Source: Chloroflexota bacterium (GTDB lineage Bacteria > Chloroflexota > Limnocylindria > P2-11E). Taken from it: a stretch of 54,518 bases of DNA. The notes beneath the pieces were generated by a model, which had not been told where the DNA came from, did no database searches, and was given only the letters and a program-made list of their open reading frames with translations. The stretch covers positions 1 through 54,518 of the forward strand of contig VBDX01000147.1 in assembly GCA_005881885.1 (NCBI GenBank), written 5' to 3'. Each line of letters begins with the position of its first letter. Positions within the stretch are counted from its first letter, which is position 1. The translations under genes and the position numbers were made by a program. This document shows, piece after piece, positions 30,035 to 38,418 of this stretch.

Positions 30035-31762
30035 CTAGCTGTTAGTGCGCCAAGCCTCCGTGAGTCGCGATGCGGTCTCGTCCACCAACCCACGCACCAT
30101 CACGATCGTTCTGAAACCGGGCTCGTCGGCCATCGGGCCCACCACCAGCGCGCCGACGACGTCCCCGGAGACGGAGATCGGGATGATCGTCGACCGCCCG
30201 CCCTGCACGAGACGCTCGAGCGTCGCGGCCCCGTCGGCATCCCGCAGCGGGTGGACAAGCTCGTCGAGGGTGGGCGATGTCACGATGCGCCCCTCGCGGC
30301 ATGCGCGCGCGATCGCGTTGTACCGGTCGGCGAGCTCGATCGTGAACCTGCCCGCCGAGATCCCGAGCGCGTAGTCGAATTCACGCGCCGCGGCCGACGT
30401 GCTGATGAGCTCACCGCGAAGCACGCCGGCGGCCGGGTCCACGCCCACCATGAAGGTGGTCGGAAGGCCGATCTCGGCGCACTTCGCGAGGAGGTCCTTG
30501 AGGATCTCGTCGGTCGTTGGGGCCTCCGGCTCTGCGGGAGTGGAGGACGGAGCCGCGGCGGCCGGCGGGAGGACGACGGCCGCCGCGGACTCCAGAGGGG
30601 AGAGACTTGGTTGGAAGCGGGTGGCACGCCGAACAGCGGCGAGCCGATCGCTCGAGACCTCGATGACGCGGAGGACGAGCCGAGTGGCGTGGTCGGAGAA
30701 CCCGCTCTCGCCAAACACCTGCAGCGTCGTGACGCCGAAGACCTCGTCGGCAGCGACGAGCGGGTACTGAAGGACCGATATCTTGCGCGCCTCGACACCT
30801 TCCGGCCCGCGCATGCCGATCTCGCGGATGTACGAATGCCAGCGCCGATCGTGCCGTGCCGCATAGCAGTCCGGACCATCATCGACGGCCTGCCGGCCCA
30901 TCTCGGCGGACTCGGGATCGGCCCCCACCACCTTGTACCGGTAGGCGACTTCGCGTCGCACGGCGTTGAAGAGCGTCACGGAAAAGCCGTCGACCCCCGC
31001 GATCGCGGTGACCGCGTCGCGCAGGACCCGACCGATCGATCGTGCATCGGTGAGGTCGTCGAGTGCGCGCGCGACCTCTTCGACCACCTGGCGGTCGCGC
31101 TCTTCCTGCTCATCTTTCGGATCAAGGACAGCTTCGGGGGGCAGAGCCCCCCGGCCACCGAAGTCCGGTTGGGATTCCGGCTCGGGCTCGGGCTCGTTGG
31201 GCACCACCACGAGACGCCGCGGCTGCTCCGGTTGGGCGGTCGTCGCGAACGTCGCGAGCGAATCGCTTCCCACCGCCGCGGCGATGAGCTCGCATGAAAG
31301 ATCGAGCGCCTCGCGAGCCTGCGCCGTGACCACTTCGCGCGTGATGAGCGTGCCGAGGAGCACGCCGACCGTGCGCTCGCGAGCGACGAGGCGCGAGATG
31401 AGGAGTCGCGGCGGTATCCCCACCCACTCGGCTTGGTAGGGCACCGGCCAGTCGAGAAGGATGGCGCGGTTCGCCGGGAGTGTGTCGTCGGGAAGCTGCA
31501 GATTCAGCAGCCGACGGTCGTGCAGCCAGGGCATACGGCCTACCTGTGCTTCGACCGAATCGCCGGCCGCGGGCTGCCGGACCACCGCCGCCCCGATGAG
31601 ATAGGGGACGCTGTTCAAAAGAATGCGAAGCGTCGCCTCGATCGGCGGCGTCATCGGGACGATGGACAACGGAGGAAGGTCGAGCCGAGGCGATTCGGCC
31701 GCCTGCTCCATCGGAGCCGCGGTCGGGGTCGCCTGCATCGACACTCGCCGTGCGCCTCCCAT
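30035..31762 (-). CDS. Multi-GAF-domain protein without output domain
   Basis: From ATG 31762, behind a strong ribosome site (GGGAGGAGA), the product has 575 residues; the frame is open further upstream but without such a site. Three GAF-like blocks are seen: about 35-190 (ILLNSVPYLIGAAVV), about 225-395 (ALDDLTDARSIGRVLRDAV, FSVTLFNAVRREVAYRYKVVG, SVLQYPLVAADEVFGVTTLQV) and about 430-570 (TTFMVGVDPAAGVLRGELI, RSTIIPISVSGDVVGALVVG). Linkers are acidic or Pro-rich; one carries an in-frame palindrome (GGRGALPPEAV). No kinase, cyclase or DNA-binding domain is present, so it may be a scaffold or ligand sensor for a separate partner. Confidence 0.8.
   Translation of the reverse strand: MGGARRVSMQATPTAAPMEQAAESPRLDLPPLSIVPMTPPIEATLRILLNSVPYLIGAAVVRQPAAGDSVEAQVGRMPWLHDRRLLNLQLPDDTLPANRAILLDWPVPYQAEWVGIPPRLLISRLVARERTVGVLLGTLITREVVTAQAREALDLSCELIAAAVGSDSLATFATTAQPEQPRRLVVVPNEPEPEPESQPDFGGRGALPPEAVLDPKDEQEERDRQVVEEVARALDDLTDARSIGRVLRDAVTAIAGVDGFSVTLFNAVRREVAYRYKVVGADPESAEMGRQAVDDGPDCYAARHDRRWHSYIREIGMRGPEGVEARKISVLQYPLVAADEVFGVTTLQVFGESGFSDHATRLVLRVIEVSSDRLAAVRRATRFQPSLSPLESAAAVVLPPAAAAPSSTPAEPEAPTTDEILKDLLAKCAEIGLPTTFMVGVDPAAGVLRGELISTSAAAREFDYALGISAGRFTIELADRYNAIARACREGRIVTSPTLDELVHPLRDADGAATLERLVQGGRSTIIPISVSGDVVGALVVGPMADEPGFRTIVMVRGLVDETASRLTEAWRTNS
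31131..31155. repeat. GC-rich palindrome in the GAF gene, family copy c
   Basis: GGGGGGC-AGA-GCCCCCC is a perfect 7-bp stem. On the coding strand it reads GGRGALPPEA, between GAF-like blocks 1 and 2. Confidence 0.65.
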
Positions 31763-31888
31763 GTCTCCTCCCGTTGTTGCTGATCGATTTGTAGGACGGC
31801 GCGCGCTCTCTCCCATCACCCGACGGGACTATCTCGACCGCGGGGGAGTACTGACGTACCGGGCGGGGGATGTCGGGTTTGACGGCGC

Positions 31889-31914
31889 CGGGGGCCTGAG
31901 GGGGCCAGAGCCCC
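31889..31914. repeat. GC-rich palindrome after the SDR gene, family copy d
   Basis: GGGGGCC-TGA-GGGGGCCAGAGCCCC lies seven bases downstream of the SDR stop codon, within the 159-bp gap before the GAF gene. The rest of that gap shows no other clear feature apart from the ribosome site of the GAF gene. Confidence 0.6.
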
Positions 31915-31921
31915 TTACTCG

Positions 31922-32680
31922 CTAGTGAGCCCCGGTCCCGCCGTCGACCAGCAACAGCTGGCCGGTCACGAACCCGGCTTCGGTAGACGCGAAGTACACG
32001 ACCGCCGCGGCGACGTCCTCGGGCGTTCCGAGCCGGCCGAGCGGCGTGCGGGCGACCTCCCGCTCCCGGAAGCTCGGGTCGCGACTCATGCGCTCTCGGG
32101 TCAGGTCGGTCTCGATAAGGCTCGGACCAACCGCGTTCACGGTGATGGCCCGCGGTGCGAGCTCGAGCGCGAGCGACTTCGTGAGCGTGACCACGCCACC
32201 CTTCGCGGCGCTGTACGCCACGCGCTCGACGCGGCCGAGCACGCCGTAGATCGACGCGACGTTGACGATGCGGCCGCCGTCCGAGAGGAGCGGAAGCGCC
32301 GCCTGCGTCACGAAGGCCACCCCTTTGAGATCGGTATCGACGACCGTGTCCCAGCTCGACTCGTCGAGCGACTCAAGGTCTGTCGGGATGTTCGTTCCGG
32401 CGTTGTTGACCAGAATGTCGAGGCTTCCCCACTCACGCCCCAGACGCTCGAAGCAGACGCGGATCGAAGGAGCGTTGCGAACCTCCAGCAGCAGCGCGAG
32501 CGAGCGGCGCCCCTTCGCGCGGATTTCGCGCGCGACCGGCTCGGCATCGTCGCCCTTCCGCGATGTGATAGCGACGTCAGCGCCCGCGTCGGCCAGCGCG
32601 AATGCGATCGCGCGCCCGATGCCGCGGGATCCGCCCGTCACGAGGGCGCGCTTGCCCCCGAGGTCGAATGGTCCTGCCAC
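31922..32680 (-). CDS. Short-chain dehydrogenase/reductase (FabG-like)
   Basis: This NAD(P)-dependent oxidoreductase of the classical SDR type has 252 residues from GTG 32680 (VAGPFDLGGKRALVTGG). Motifs: TGGSRGIG cofactor loop at about 14-21, NNAG at about 92, catalytic Ser in NVASIYG, and YSAAKGG giving Tyr and Lys. The C-terminal VTGQLLLVDGG is typical. SDRs of this kind include ketoacyl-ACP reductases and glucose or gluconate dehydrogenases; the substrate is not determinable. The start lies only 24 bp from the divergent malate synthase start, and a 9-bp palindrome covers its start codon. The frame stays open upstream through the antisense of malate synthase, which is not coding for this protein. 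Confidence 0.9.
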   Translation of the reverse strand: MAGPFDLGGKRALVTGGSRGIGRAIAFALADAGADVAITSRKGDDAEPVAREIRAKGRRSLALLLEVRNAPSIRVCFERLGREWGSLDILVNNAGTNIPTDLESLDESSWDTVVDTDLKGVAFVTQAALPLLSDGGRIVNVASIYGVLGRVERVAYSAAKGGVVTLTKSLALELAPRAITVNAVGPSLIETDLTRERMSRDPSFREREVARTPLGRLGTPEDVAAAVVYFASTEAGFVTGQLLLVDGGTGAH

Positions 32681-32695
32681 TCCCGCGTGGCAGGA
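32672..32695. promoter_or_regulatory. Perfect 9-bp inverted repeat at the divergent SDR/malate synthase start
   Basis: TCCTGCCAC (32672-32680), six spacer bases, GTGGCAGGA (32687-32695). It covers the SDR start codon and nearly all of the 24-bp divergent gap. It could be an operator serving both genes, or a hairpin that hides the SDR start codon in mRNA. Confidence 0.5.
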
Positions 32696-32704
32696 TACGA
32701 GGCG

Positions 32705-34297
32705 ATGCGGACGGCCTCCGTGCAGATCAACGCGCCATCGGGCCAGGCCTTCCCGGAGATCCTGACACCCGAGGCGCTCGATTTCCTCGCGCGGCTTCAC
32801 CGTGAGGTCGAGCCGGTCCGGGTGGGGCTTCTCCAAGATCGCGCGGGAGTCGCGGAGCGTCTTCGGTCCGGCGGGACGTTCGAATTCCGCGCCGACACCC
32901 GTCAGGTCCGTGAGGGCGACTGGAAGGTCGCAGAGGTGCCGCCAGATCTCCGCGTCCGTAAGGTCGAGATCACCGGGCCAACGGATCGAAAGATGGTGAT
33001 CAACGCCCTCAACTCCGGTGCCTCCGTGTATATGGCGGATTTCGAGGATGCGAACACGCCGACGTGGTCGAACCTCATGGAGGGCCAGCAGAATCTCATC
33101 GACGCGATCGAACGGACCATCTCGTTCCAGAACCCCGACGGAAAGAAGTACTCGCTGGCCGAGAAGACCGCGACACTCGTCGTCCGGCCGCGCGGATGGC
33201 ATCTGGTGGAGAAGCACCTCCACGCCGAGGGCGTATCGATCGCGGGCGCCGTCGTCGACTTCGGCTTGTACGTGTTCCACAACGCCCGCCGCCTGCTCGA
33301 GCGCGGGACCGCGCCGTACTTCTATCTGCCAAAGCTCGAGAGCCATCGCGAGGCGCGTCTCTGGGATCAGATCTTCAGCTGGACCGAGGACCAGCTCAAG
33401 CTCGACCACGGAACGATCAAGGCGACCGTACTGGTCGAGGTGCTGCCTCTGGCGTTCGAGATGGAGGAGGTCCTGAGCGAGCTCCGCGATCACAGCGCGG
33501 GTCTCAACGCCGGCCGCTGGGACTACATGTTCAGCATCATCAAGAAGTTCGGCGACCGCAGGGAATTCATCCTGCCCGATCGCGCCCAGGTCACGATGAC
33601 CGTCCCGTTCATGCGCGCGTACACCGAGCTGCTCGTCAAGACCTGCCACAAGCGCGGTGCGTTCGCGCTCGGCGGGATGGCGGCGTTCATTCCCAACAGG
33701 AGGGACCCAGCGGTCACCGAAACGGCGCTCGCGAAAGTGCGCGACGACAAGACGCGGGAGGCGAACGACGGTTTCGATGGGACGTGGGTCGCGCATCCCG
33801 ATCTCGTCGAGACCGCGATGACGGAATTCGATCGCGTCCTTGGCGCGAAGGAAAACCAGCTCAGCCGCCAGCGCCCGGAGGTCAATACGACGGCGAAGCA
33901 GCTGCTCGACGTACGGATCCCCGGTGGGACGATCACCGATGCCGGTCTGCGGACGAACGTGAGCGTGGGCATCCAGTACATCGCGTCGTGGCTCCGAGGA
34001 ACCGGGGCCGCCGCGATCAACAACCTCATGGAGGACGCCGCGACCGCCGAGATCTCACGCTCGCAGGTCTGGCAGTGGATCCACCACGGCGTCTCGCTTT
34101 CCGAGGGACCGCGCGTGACGCCGAAGCTCGTTCGCGATGTTGAGCGCGAGGAGCTCGAAAAGATCAAGAACGCCGTCGGCGCGGACCTCTTCGCGAAGGG
34201 TCGTTATGAAGACGCGCGGAAGATCTTCGAAGAGGTCGCGCTGTCAGACGAGTTCCACGACTTCCTGACGATCCCCGCGTACGAGTTCATCGATTGA
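32705..34297 (+). CDS. aceB: Malate synthase A
   Basis: Malate synthase condenses glyoxylate with acetyl-CoA to malate. From ATG 32705 the product is 530 residues, the normal length of the A isoform. Recognisable blocks are VYMADFEDANTPTW, LVVRPRGWHLVEKH, YFYLPKLESHREARLW, VEVLPLAFEMEEVLSELRDH, AGLNAGRWDYMFSIIKK and GGMAAFIPNRRDP, with WIHHGVSLSEG in the C-terminal domain. No isocitrate lyase lies in the window, so the glyoxylate source (glyoxylate shunt or other) is unknown. It is divergent from the SDR gene. Confidence 0.96.
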   Translation: MRTASVQINAPSGQAFPEILTPEALDFLARLHREVEPVRVGLLQDRAGVAERLRSGGTFEFRADTRQVREGDWKVAEVPPDLRVRKVEITGPTDRKMVINALNSGASVYMADFEDANTPTWSNLMEGQQNLIDAIERTISFQNPDGKKYSLAEKTATLVVRPRGWHLVEKHLHAEGVSIAGAVVDFGLYVFHNARRLLERGTAPYFYLPKLESHREARLWDQIFSWTEDQLKLDHGTIKATVLVEVLPLAFEMEEVLSELRDHSAGLNAGRWDYMFSIIKKFGDRREFILPDRAQVTMTVPFMRAYTELLVKTCHKRGAFALGGMAAFIPNRRDPAVTETALAKVRDDKTREANDGFDGTWVAHPDLVETAMTEFDRVLGAKENQLSRQRPEVNTTAKQLLDVRIPGGTITDAGLRTNVSVGIQYIASWLRGTGAAAINNLMEDAATAEISRSQVWQWIHHGVSLSEGPRVTPKLVRDVEREELEKIKNAVGADLFAKGRYEDARKIFEEVALSDEFHDFLTIPAYEFID

Positions 34298-34328
34298 TCA
34301 CGCGCGCCGCGTCAAGCCACTGTGGCCG

Positions 34329-35795
34329 CTAAGGTCTCTCAGCCGATCGTTCCAGGATGATCCGGCGGATCACCGCGCCGCTCGCCTTTCCCTTCATGCG
34401 ACCCATCACCGGACCGATAAGCCCGTCCAGCGCGCGCTCGTTCCCTTTCCGGTAGTCCGCGATCACCTTCGGATTCGCCTTGATGACCTCGTCCACGGCC
34501 GCCGCGATCGCGCCTTCGTCGCTCGTCTGCGCCAGGCCGAGCGTGTTCACGATCGCCTCTGGATCGCCGCCGCTCTTCCACATCTCCCCGAAGACCTGCC
34601 TCGCGGCGGTGGCGCTGACTTTCTCGGTGGAAACGAGCCGCACGAGCACCGCCAGCTGTTCCGGCGCGACACGCGCGCCCTTCGCGTTGCCACCGTCCCG
34701 CTTCAGCGCGGCGGTGAGCTCGCCGGTGACCCAGTTCGCGACAGCCTTCGCGCTGGTAGGTTCGACGCCGACCGCCGCTTCGAAATAGTCGGCGAGGGCG
34801 CGGTCCGAGACGAGGATCCGCGCGGCGTATTCAGAAAGCCCGAACTTCTCAATGAACCGAGCGCGGCGCTCGGTCGGCATTTCGGGGAGCGCGGCGCGGA
34901 GCTCGGCGACCCGTTCGGCCTTCGGCTGGAGCGCGACGAGATCGGGCTCGGGGAAATAGCGGTAGTCCTCGACCTCTTCTTTGCTCCGCTGCAGGTACGT
35001 GCGGCCGCGCTCGGGGCTCCACCCCACGGTCACCTTGCCCGTCCGCGTCCGGATCTCCCCCCCGCTTTGCCACTCCTGCCAGAGACGGTCCGACTCGTAC
35101 GCGACGGCGCCACGAAGGGCCTCGTAGCTGTTCAGGTTCTTGATCTCGCTCTGCGGCGGCCAGAGCGTCTTGCCGCCTTCCTGAAAGCGGATCGACACGT
35201 TGACGTCGAAGCGGCCCGCGCCCTGCTCGAGCCGCATCTCGGAGACGCCGGAGTAGACGAGGATGTCGCGCAGGGTGCGAACGTAGTGCTCGGCTTCGTC
35301 GGCGGAGCTCATGTCCGGATCGGTGACGATCTCGAGGAGCGGGACGCCGGAGCGGTTGAAGTCCACGAGCGTGTAGCGCCGTCCGGCATCCTCCCCATGC
35401 TTCAGCGTTCCGGTGTCTTCCTCGAGATGCGCGCGCCGGATGCCCACACGCTTCCCGCTCTCCAGCTTCAGCCAGCCGTTCACCGTCAGGGGCAGGTCGT
35501 ACTGCGAGATCTGATAACCCTTCGGCAGATCGGGATACATATAGTTCTTGCGGTCGAACTTGGTGTGATCGGGCGTCTCGCAGTGCAGCGCGAGCCCCGC
35601 CGTGATCGCGAGCTCGATCGCGCGGCGGTTCGGCACGGGCAGCGCGCCGGGAAGCCCGAGGCAGACCGGGCAGACGAGCGTGTTCGGCGGCGCACCGAAC
35701 CAGCGCGCCTTGCAGCCACAGAACATCTTCGACTCGGTGTTGAGCTCGACGTGGGTCTCGACCCCGATGACGAGCTCGTACGGTGTGGGGCTCAC
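34329..35795 (-). CDS. gatB: Asp-tRNA(Asn)/Glu-tRNA(Gln) amidotransferase subunit B
   Basis: GatB is the tRNA-binding kinase subunit of the GatCAB amidotransferase, which turns mischarged Glu-tRNA(Gln) or Asp-tRNA(Asn) into Gln- or Asn-tRNA. From GTG 35795 (VSPTPYELVIGVETHVEL) the product has 488 residues. Signature blocks: MFCGCKARWFGAPPNT with VCPVCLGLPGALPVPN (zinc cysteines), FDRKNYMYPDLPKGYQISQYD, and LEEDTGTLKH. A C-terminal GatB/YqeY tail domain ends the protein. The start overlaps the preceding TGA (GTGA). Three unrelated genes separate it from gatA in the same operon. Confidence 0.97.
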   Translation of the reverse strand: MSPTPYELVIGVETHVELNTESKMFCGCKARWFGAPPNTLVCPVCLGLPGALPVPNRRAIELAITAGLALHCETPDHTKFDRKNYMYPDLPKGYQISQYDLPLTVNGWLKLESGKRVGIRRAHLEEDTGTLKHGEDAGRRYTLVDFNRSGVPLLEIVTDPDMSSADEAEHYVRTLRDILVYSGVSEMRLEQGAGRFDVNVSIRFQEGGKTLWPPQSEIKNLNSYEALRGAVAYESDRLWQEWQSGGEIRTRTGKVTVGWSPERGRTYLQRSKEEVEDYRYFPEPDLVALQPKAERVAELRAALPEMPTERRARFIEKFGLSEYAARILVSDRALADYFEAAVGVEPTSAKAVANWVTGELTAALKRDGGNAKGARVAPEQLAVLVRLVSTEKVSATAARQVFGEMWKSGGDPEAIVNTLGLAQTSDEGAIAAAVDEVIKANPKVIADYRKGNERALDGLIGPVMGRMKGKASGAVIRRIILERSAERP

Positions 35796-36388
35796 GGCAC
35801 TGCCGGCGCCGAGGTGCGCTCGGGGGAGACGATGAGGCGGCTCAGGTTGACGATCACGCGGTCCTCGCTCACCGACACAAGATATCGGTCGAGGCCGCGG
35901 GAAGCTCCGTCGCTCGAGTTGCCGCGCGTGTCGAACGTAAAGAACAGTCCGCGGCCGGCCTGCGTGCAAACCGCCTGGTAGCCGACCTTTCCGTTCACGA
36001 TGGCGTCCCGGATCAGGCACTCCGGCTGACCAGGCTGGGGGGACCAGCGCGCGCGGACGGCGATCACTTCGGCGCGGTCGACGCGCACGAGTAAGAAGCT
36101 GCGCGCCTCGTCGATCAGAGGCGGACCGATACGATTCGGCGGCGCTCCCGCCCCGCCGACGTACGGGGGCAACACGCTGAGCGGCAGCACCAGGCGATCG
36201 CCGGGAACGAGCGCCGGCGGCTTCGCGATCTGCGGCGCGACCTCGAACGCCGCGACCACGCCGACCAGCACCAGGCCGAAGAAGAGGAAGAGCCCGATCA
36301 ACGCGAACTGCTTCCACACCGGCGTGGGATCGAGCGACTCGGGGCCGGCCCATAGCTCAGGCGGCTGGTCCTCGTAGATCGTTCCCAT
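35792..36388 (-). CDS. Membrane-anchored protein resembling a Rieske domain without cluster ligands
   Basis: The 198-residue protein has one membrane segment at about 27-48 and an outer domain. Its C-terminal part (GNSSDGASRGLDRYLVSVSEDRVIV) resembles the end of Rieske [2Fe-2S] domains, where the usual pattern is G-PA-R-PLDRYPV. The Cys-x-His and Cys-x2-His ligand pairs are missing: only C124 and C141 remain, without His partners, so no classical cluster can form. They might form a disulfide. The ATG directly follows the upstream TAG with no gap, and its TGA overlaps the gatB start. Membrane anchoring is clear; the Rieske relation is inference. Confidence 0.6.
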   Translation of the reverse strand: MGTIYEDQPPELWAGPESLDPTPVWKQFALIGLFLFFGLVLVGVVAAFEVAPQIAKPPALVPGDRLVLPLSVLPPYVGGAGAPPNRIGPPLIDEARSFLLVRVDRAEVIAVRARWSPQPGQPECLIRDAIVNGKVGYQAVCTQAGRGLFFTFDTRGNSSDGASRGLDRYLVSVSEDRVIVNLSRLIVSPERTSAPAVP

Positions 36389-37252
36389 CTACGCGACCAG
36401 CGTTCGAACGCGACGCTGGGCGGCGCGGACCGCGCCGCGCACGAACGGCCGCTCGTCCGTGGCAAGAAACTCGAGGATGTCGGGGGCGCGTAGAGCGAGG
36501 CGCGCGCCGCTCGCGGCCGAGAACGTCATCGCGACGTTCCAGCGCACGTTCTCGTCCTCATCCTTCATCCACGTCCGGAGCCGTGCGAGCGTCGCATCGG
36601 GATACGAGCGCACGAACTGATCGCCGAGCGCGAACGGCCCGAGGTTCTTGCGCACGTACTCCTCATGGTCGCGAAGGGCGGGCTCGATCAGCCCGAGCAG
36701 CGGCTCGGCCCACTCCTGACGCCGCGTCCGTGCCGCGTACTTGGCAGCCACCACCACCGCGCGCCTGAGGCGGCTGTCCGGCCCGCTCACCCACTCGCGG
36801 GCCAGAGGAAGCGTGTCCTCCCACGACTCGACGAGGAGGCGGCCCAGGAGCGCTGCGGCGGTCTCGCGCACCCCCCAGTCGTCGTCGCGCGCAAGGCGGT
36901 AGGCCATTCGCATGAGGTCGCGCGAATGACCCTGAATGAGCGGCGCGGCGATCAGCGCGGCGAGCTCCTTATCGACGCGCCGGGGATGGGCGATGAGGCG
37001 CTCAGCCCAGTTCAGCCGGACGATCGGCGCCGGTCCGATCCGGTCGATGATCTCGACCGCGCGGTCGAAGTTGTCCTTGCGGACCCAGCCGTTGATGCCG
37101 GACTTGCGAAGGGCGTCGGACGCTCCCAGCGGATCTCCCACTGCGAGAGAACGCTCGAACCGCTCCACCCACACCTCGTCCGGCGGCGGGTTCTCGGGGG
37201 CAGGGGCAGGGGTCCGTGGGCGCGAAGCGCTCGCCCCTCGGATCTGGGTCAC
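36389..37252 (-). CDS. HEAT-repeat protein, AlkD/DNA alkylation repair-like
   Basis: From GTG 37252, which overlaps the aminotransferase TGA (GTGA), the product has 287 residues. After a Pro-rich N-terminus (RGASASRPRTPAPAPE) it is all helical, with HEAT-type repeats such as DDDWGVRETAAALLGRLL, DSRLRRAVVVAAKYAAR, EYVRKNLGPFALG and DENVRWNVAMTFSAASG. The WGVRE and YVRKNLGPF blocks resemble DNA alkylation repair proteins (AlkC/AlkD group), which hold alkylated bases without flipping them. The similarity is suggestive, not proof; a general scaffold is the alternative. The N-terminal tail comes from a GC-rich repeat. Confidence 0.65.
   Translation of the reverse strand: MTQIRGASASRPRTPAPAPENPPPDEVWVERFERSLAVGDPLGASDALRKSGINGWVRKDNFDRAVEIIDRIGPAPIVRLNWAERLIAHPRRVDKELAALIAAPLIQGHSRDLMRMAYRLARDDDWGVRETAAALLGRLLVESWEDTLPLAREWVSGPDSRLRRAVVVAAKYAARTRRQEWAEPLLGLIEPALRDHEEYVRKNLGPFALGDQFVRSYPDATLARLRTWMKDEDENVRWNVAMTFSAASGARLALRAPDILEFLATDERPFVRGAVRAAQRRVRTLVA
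37209..37241. repeat. GC-rich palindrome at the start of the HEAT gene, family copy e
   Basis: GGGGTCCGTGGGCGCG-AAGCGC-TCGCCCC forms a GGGCG/CGCCC-type hairpin. On the coding strand it gives RGASASRPRTP directly after the start. A CAGGGGCAGGGG run beside it is shared with the gatC-gatA insertion. Confidence 0.6.
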
Positions 37253-38418
37253 GCTCGTCCGACGAAGCGTGCGATCCGGTCGCACGCCTCCTCGATCTTC
37301 TCGAGGCTGGTCGCATAACAGGCGCGCACGTGCCCTCGTCCCCGCTCCCCGAACGCGTTGCCGGGAACGGTGACGACCTTCTCTTCGACGAGGAGGCGCT
37401 CCGCGAACTCGTCGTCGCTCATGCCCGTCGAGGTGATGTTCGGGAAGCAGTAGAACGCGCCACGCGGCTCGAAGCATTGGAGGCCCATCTCATTGAACCG
37501 GCGCCACATCACCTTGCGGCGGCGGTCGTACTCGCCGACCATCCGTCGGACCTCGTCCTCGCCCGTCCGCAGCGCCTCGAGCGCCGCGTACTGCCCGGCG
37601 GTGGGCACGCACATCACCGTGTACTGGTGGACCTTCATCATCTGCTCGATGACCTCGGCCGGCGCGCAGGCATAGCCGACCCGCCAGCCCGTCATCGCGT
37701 ACGACTTCGAGAAGCCCGCGAGGTAGACGGTGCGCTCACGCATTCCCGGCAGCGAGATGATCGAGCGGTGCTCGCCGCCGTACACCAGGCGGTCGTAGAT
37801 CTCATCCGCGTAGACGAGGAGGTCGTGCTCCTCGGCGAGCCGGGCCAGTCCGTGCACATCGTCGTCGGTCAGCACGCCGCCGGTGGGGTTGTTCGGGAAC
37901 CCGAGCAGGATCGCGCGCGTCCGCGGTGTGATCGCGCGCTCGACGTCCTCCGGGCGTAGCCGGAACTCGTGCTCCTCCTCCGTCGCTACCGGCACCGGAA
38001 CGCCCCCGGCGAGCACGATCCCTGGCACGTACGCGACATACGAGGGGTCCGCGATGATCACCTCTTCGCCGTCATTCAGCGTCGCACGTAGCGCGAGGTC
38101 CACAGCCTCCGACACGCCGACGGTCACGAGGATTTCGCGGTCGGGGTCGTACGTGACGCCGCGAAGCCGCGCGGTGTGCTCGCTGATCGCCTGGCGCAGC
38201 GGCTGGATGCCGTAATTCGACGTGTACTTGGTCCGGCCCTCTTTGATCGAGCGGATCGCGGCCTCGCGGAAGCGCTCGGGAGTGACGAAGTCCGGTTCGC
38301 CGACCCCGAGCGAGATCACGCCCTCGACCCCCGACACAAGGTCGAAGAAGCGGCGGATACCGCTGGCCGGTATGCGCTCGACCTTCCTGTTGGTCAGCGG
38401 ACGTCCGGTGGCCTTCAT
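37249..38418 (-). CDS. PLP-dependent class I/II aminotransferase
   Basis: The product is 389 residues from ATG 38418, which overlaps the gatA TGA (ATGA). The fold-type I signature is complete: ISLGVGEPDFVTPE near the N-terminus, NYGIQPLRQAIS, GFPNNPTGG, the DEIYDRLVYGG block, and the PLP lysine in GFSKSYAMTGWRVGY. The final RACYATSLEKIEEA carries the substrate-carboxylate arginine. It fits the aspartate/aromatic aminotransferase group (AspC/PatA-like). The amino donor and acceptor are not certain. Its place inside the gat operon suggests a link to Glu/Gln or Asp/Asn supply, but that is inference. Confidence 0.93.
   Translation of the reverse strand: MKATGRPLTNRKVERIPASGIRRFFDLVSGVEGVISLGVGEPDFVTPERFREAAIRSIKEGRTKYTSNYGIQPLRQAISEHTARLRGVTYDPDREILVTVGVSEAVDLALRATLNDGEEVIIADPSYVAYVPGIVLAGGVPVPVATEEEHEFRLRPEDVERAITPRTRAILLGFPNNPTGGVLTDDDVHGLARLAEEHDLLVYADEIYDRLVYGGEHRSIISLPGMRERTVYLAGFSKSYAMTGWRVGYACAPAEVIEQMMKVHQYTVMCVPTAGQYAALEALRTGEDEVRRMVGEYDRRRKVMWRRFNEMGLQCFEPRGAFYCFPNITSTGMSDDEFAERLLVEEKVVTVPGNAFGERGRGHVRACYATSLEKIEEACDRIARFVGRA

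Noticed and set aside
31925-32704. N-terminal extension of the malate synthase frame
   Set aside because: It is antisense to the SDR gene; the protein from 32705 already has the normal 530 residues.
32681-33796. N-terminal extension of the SDR frame
   Set aside because: The frame is open but antisense to malate synthase; the SDR fold begins at 32680.
36034-36353. Upstream extension of the gatB frame
   Set aside because: It overlaps the Rieske-like gene in another frame; GatB conservation begins at 35795.
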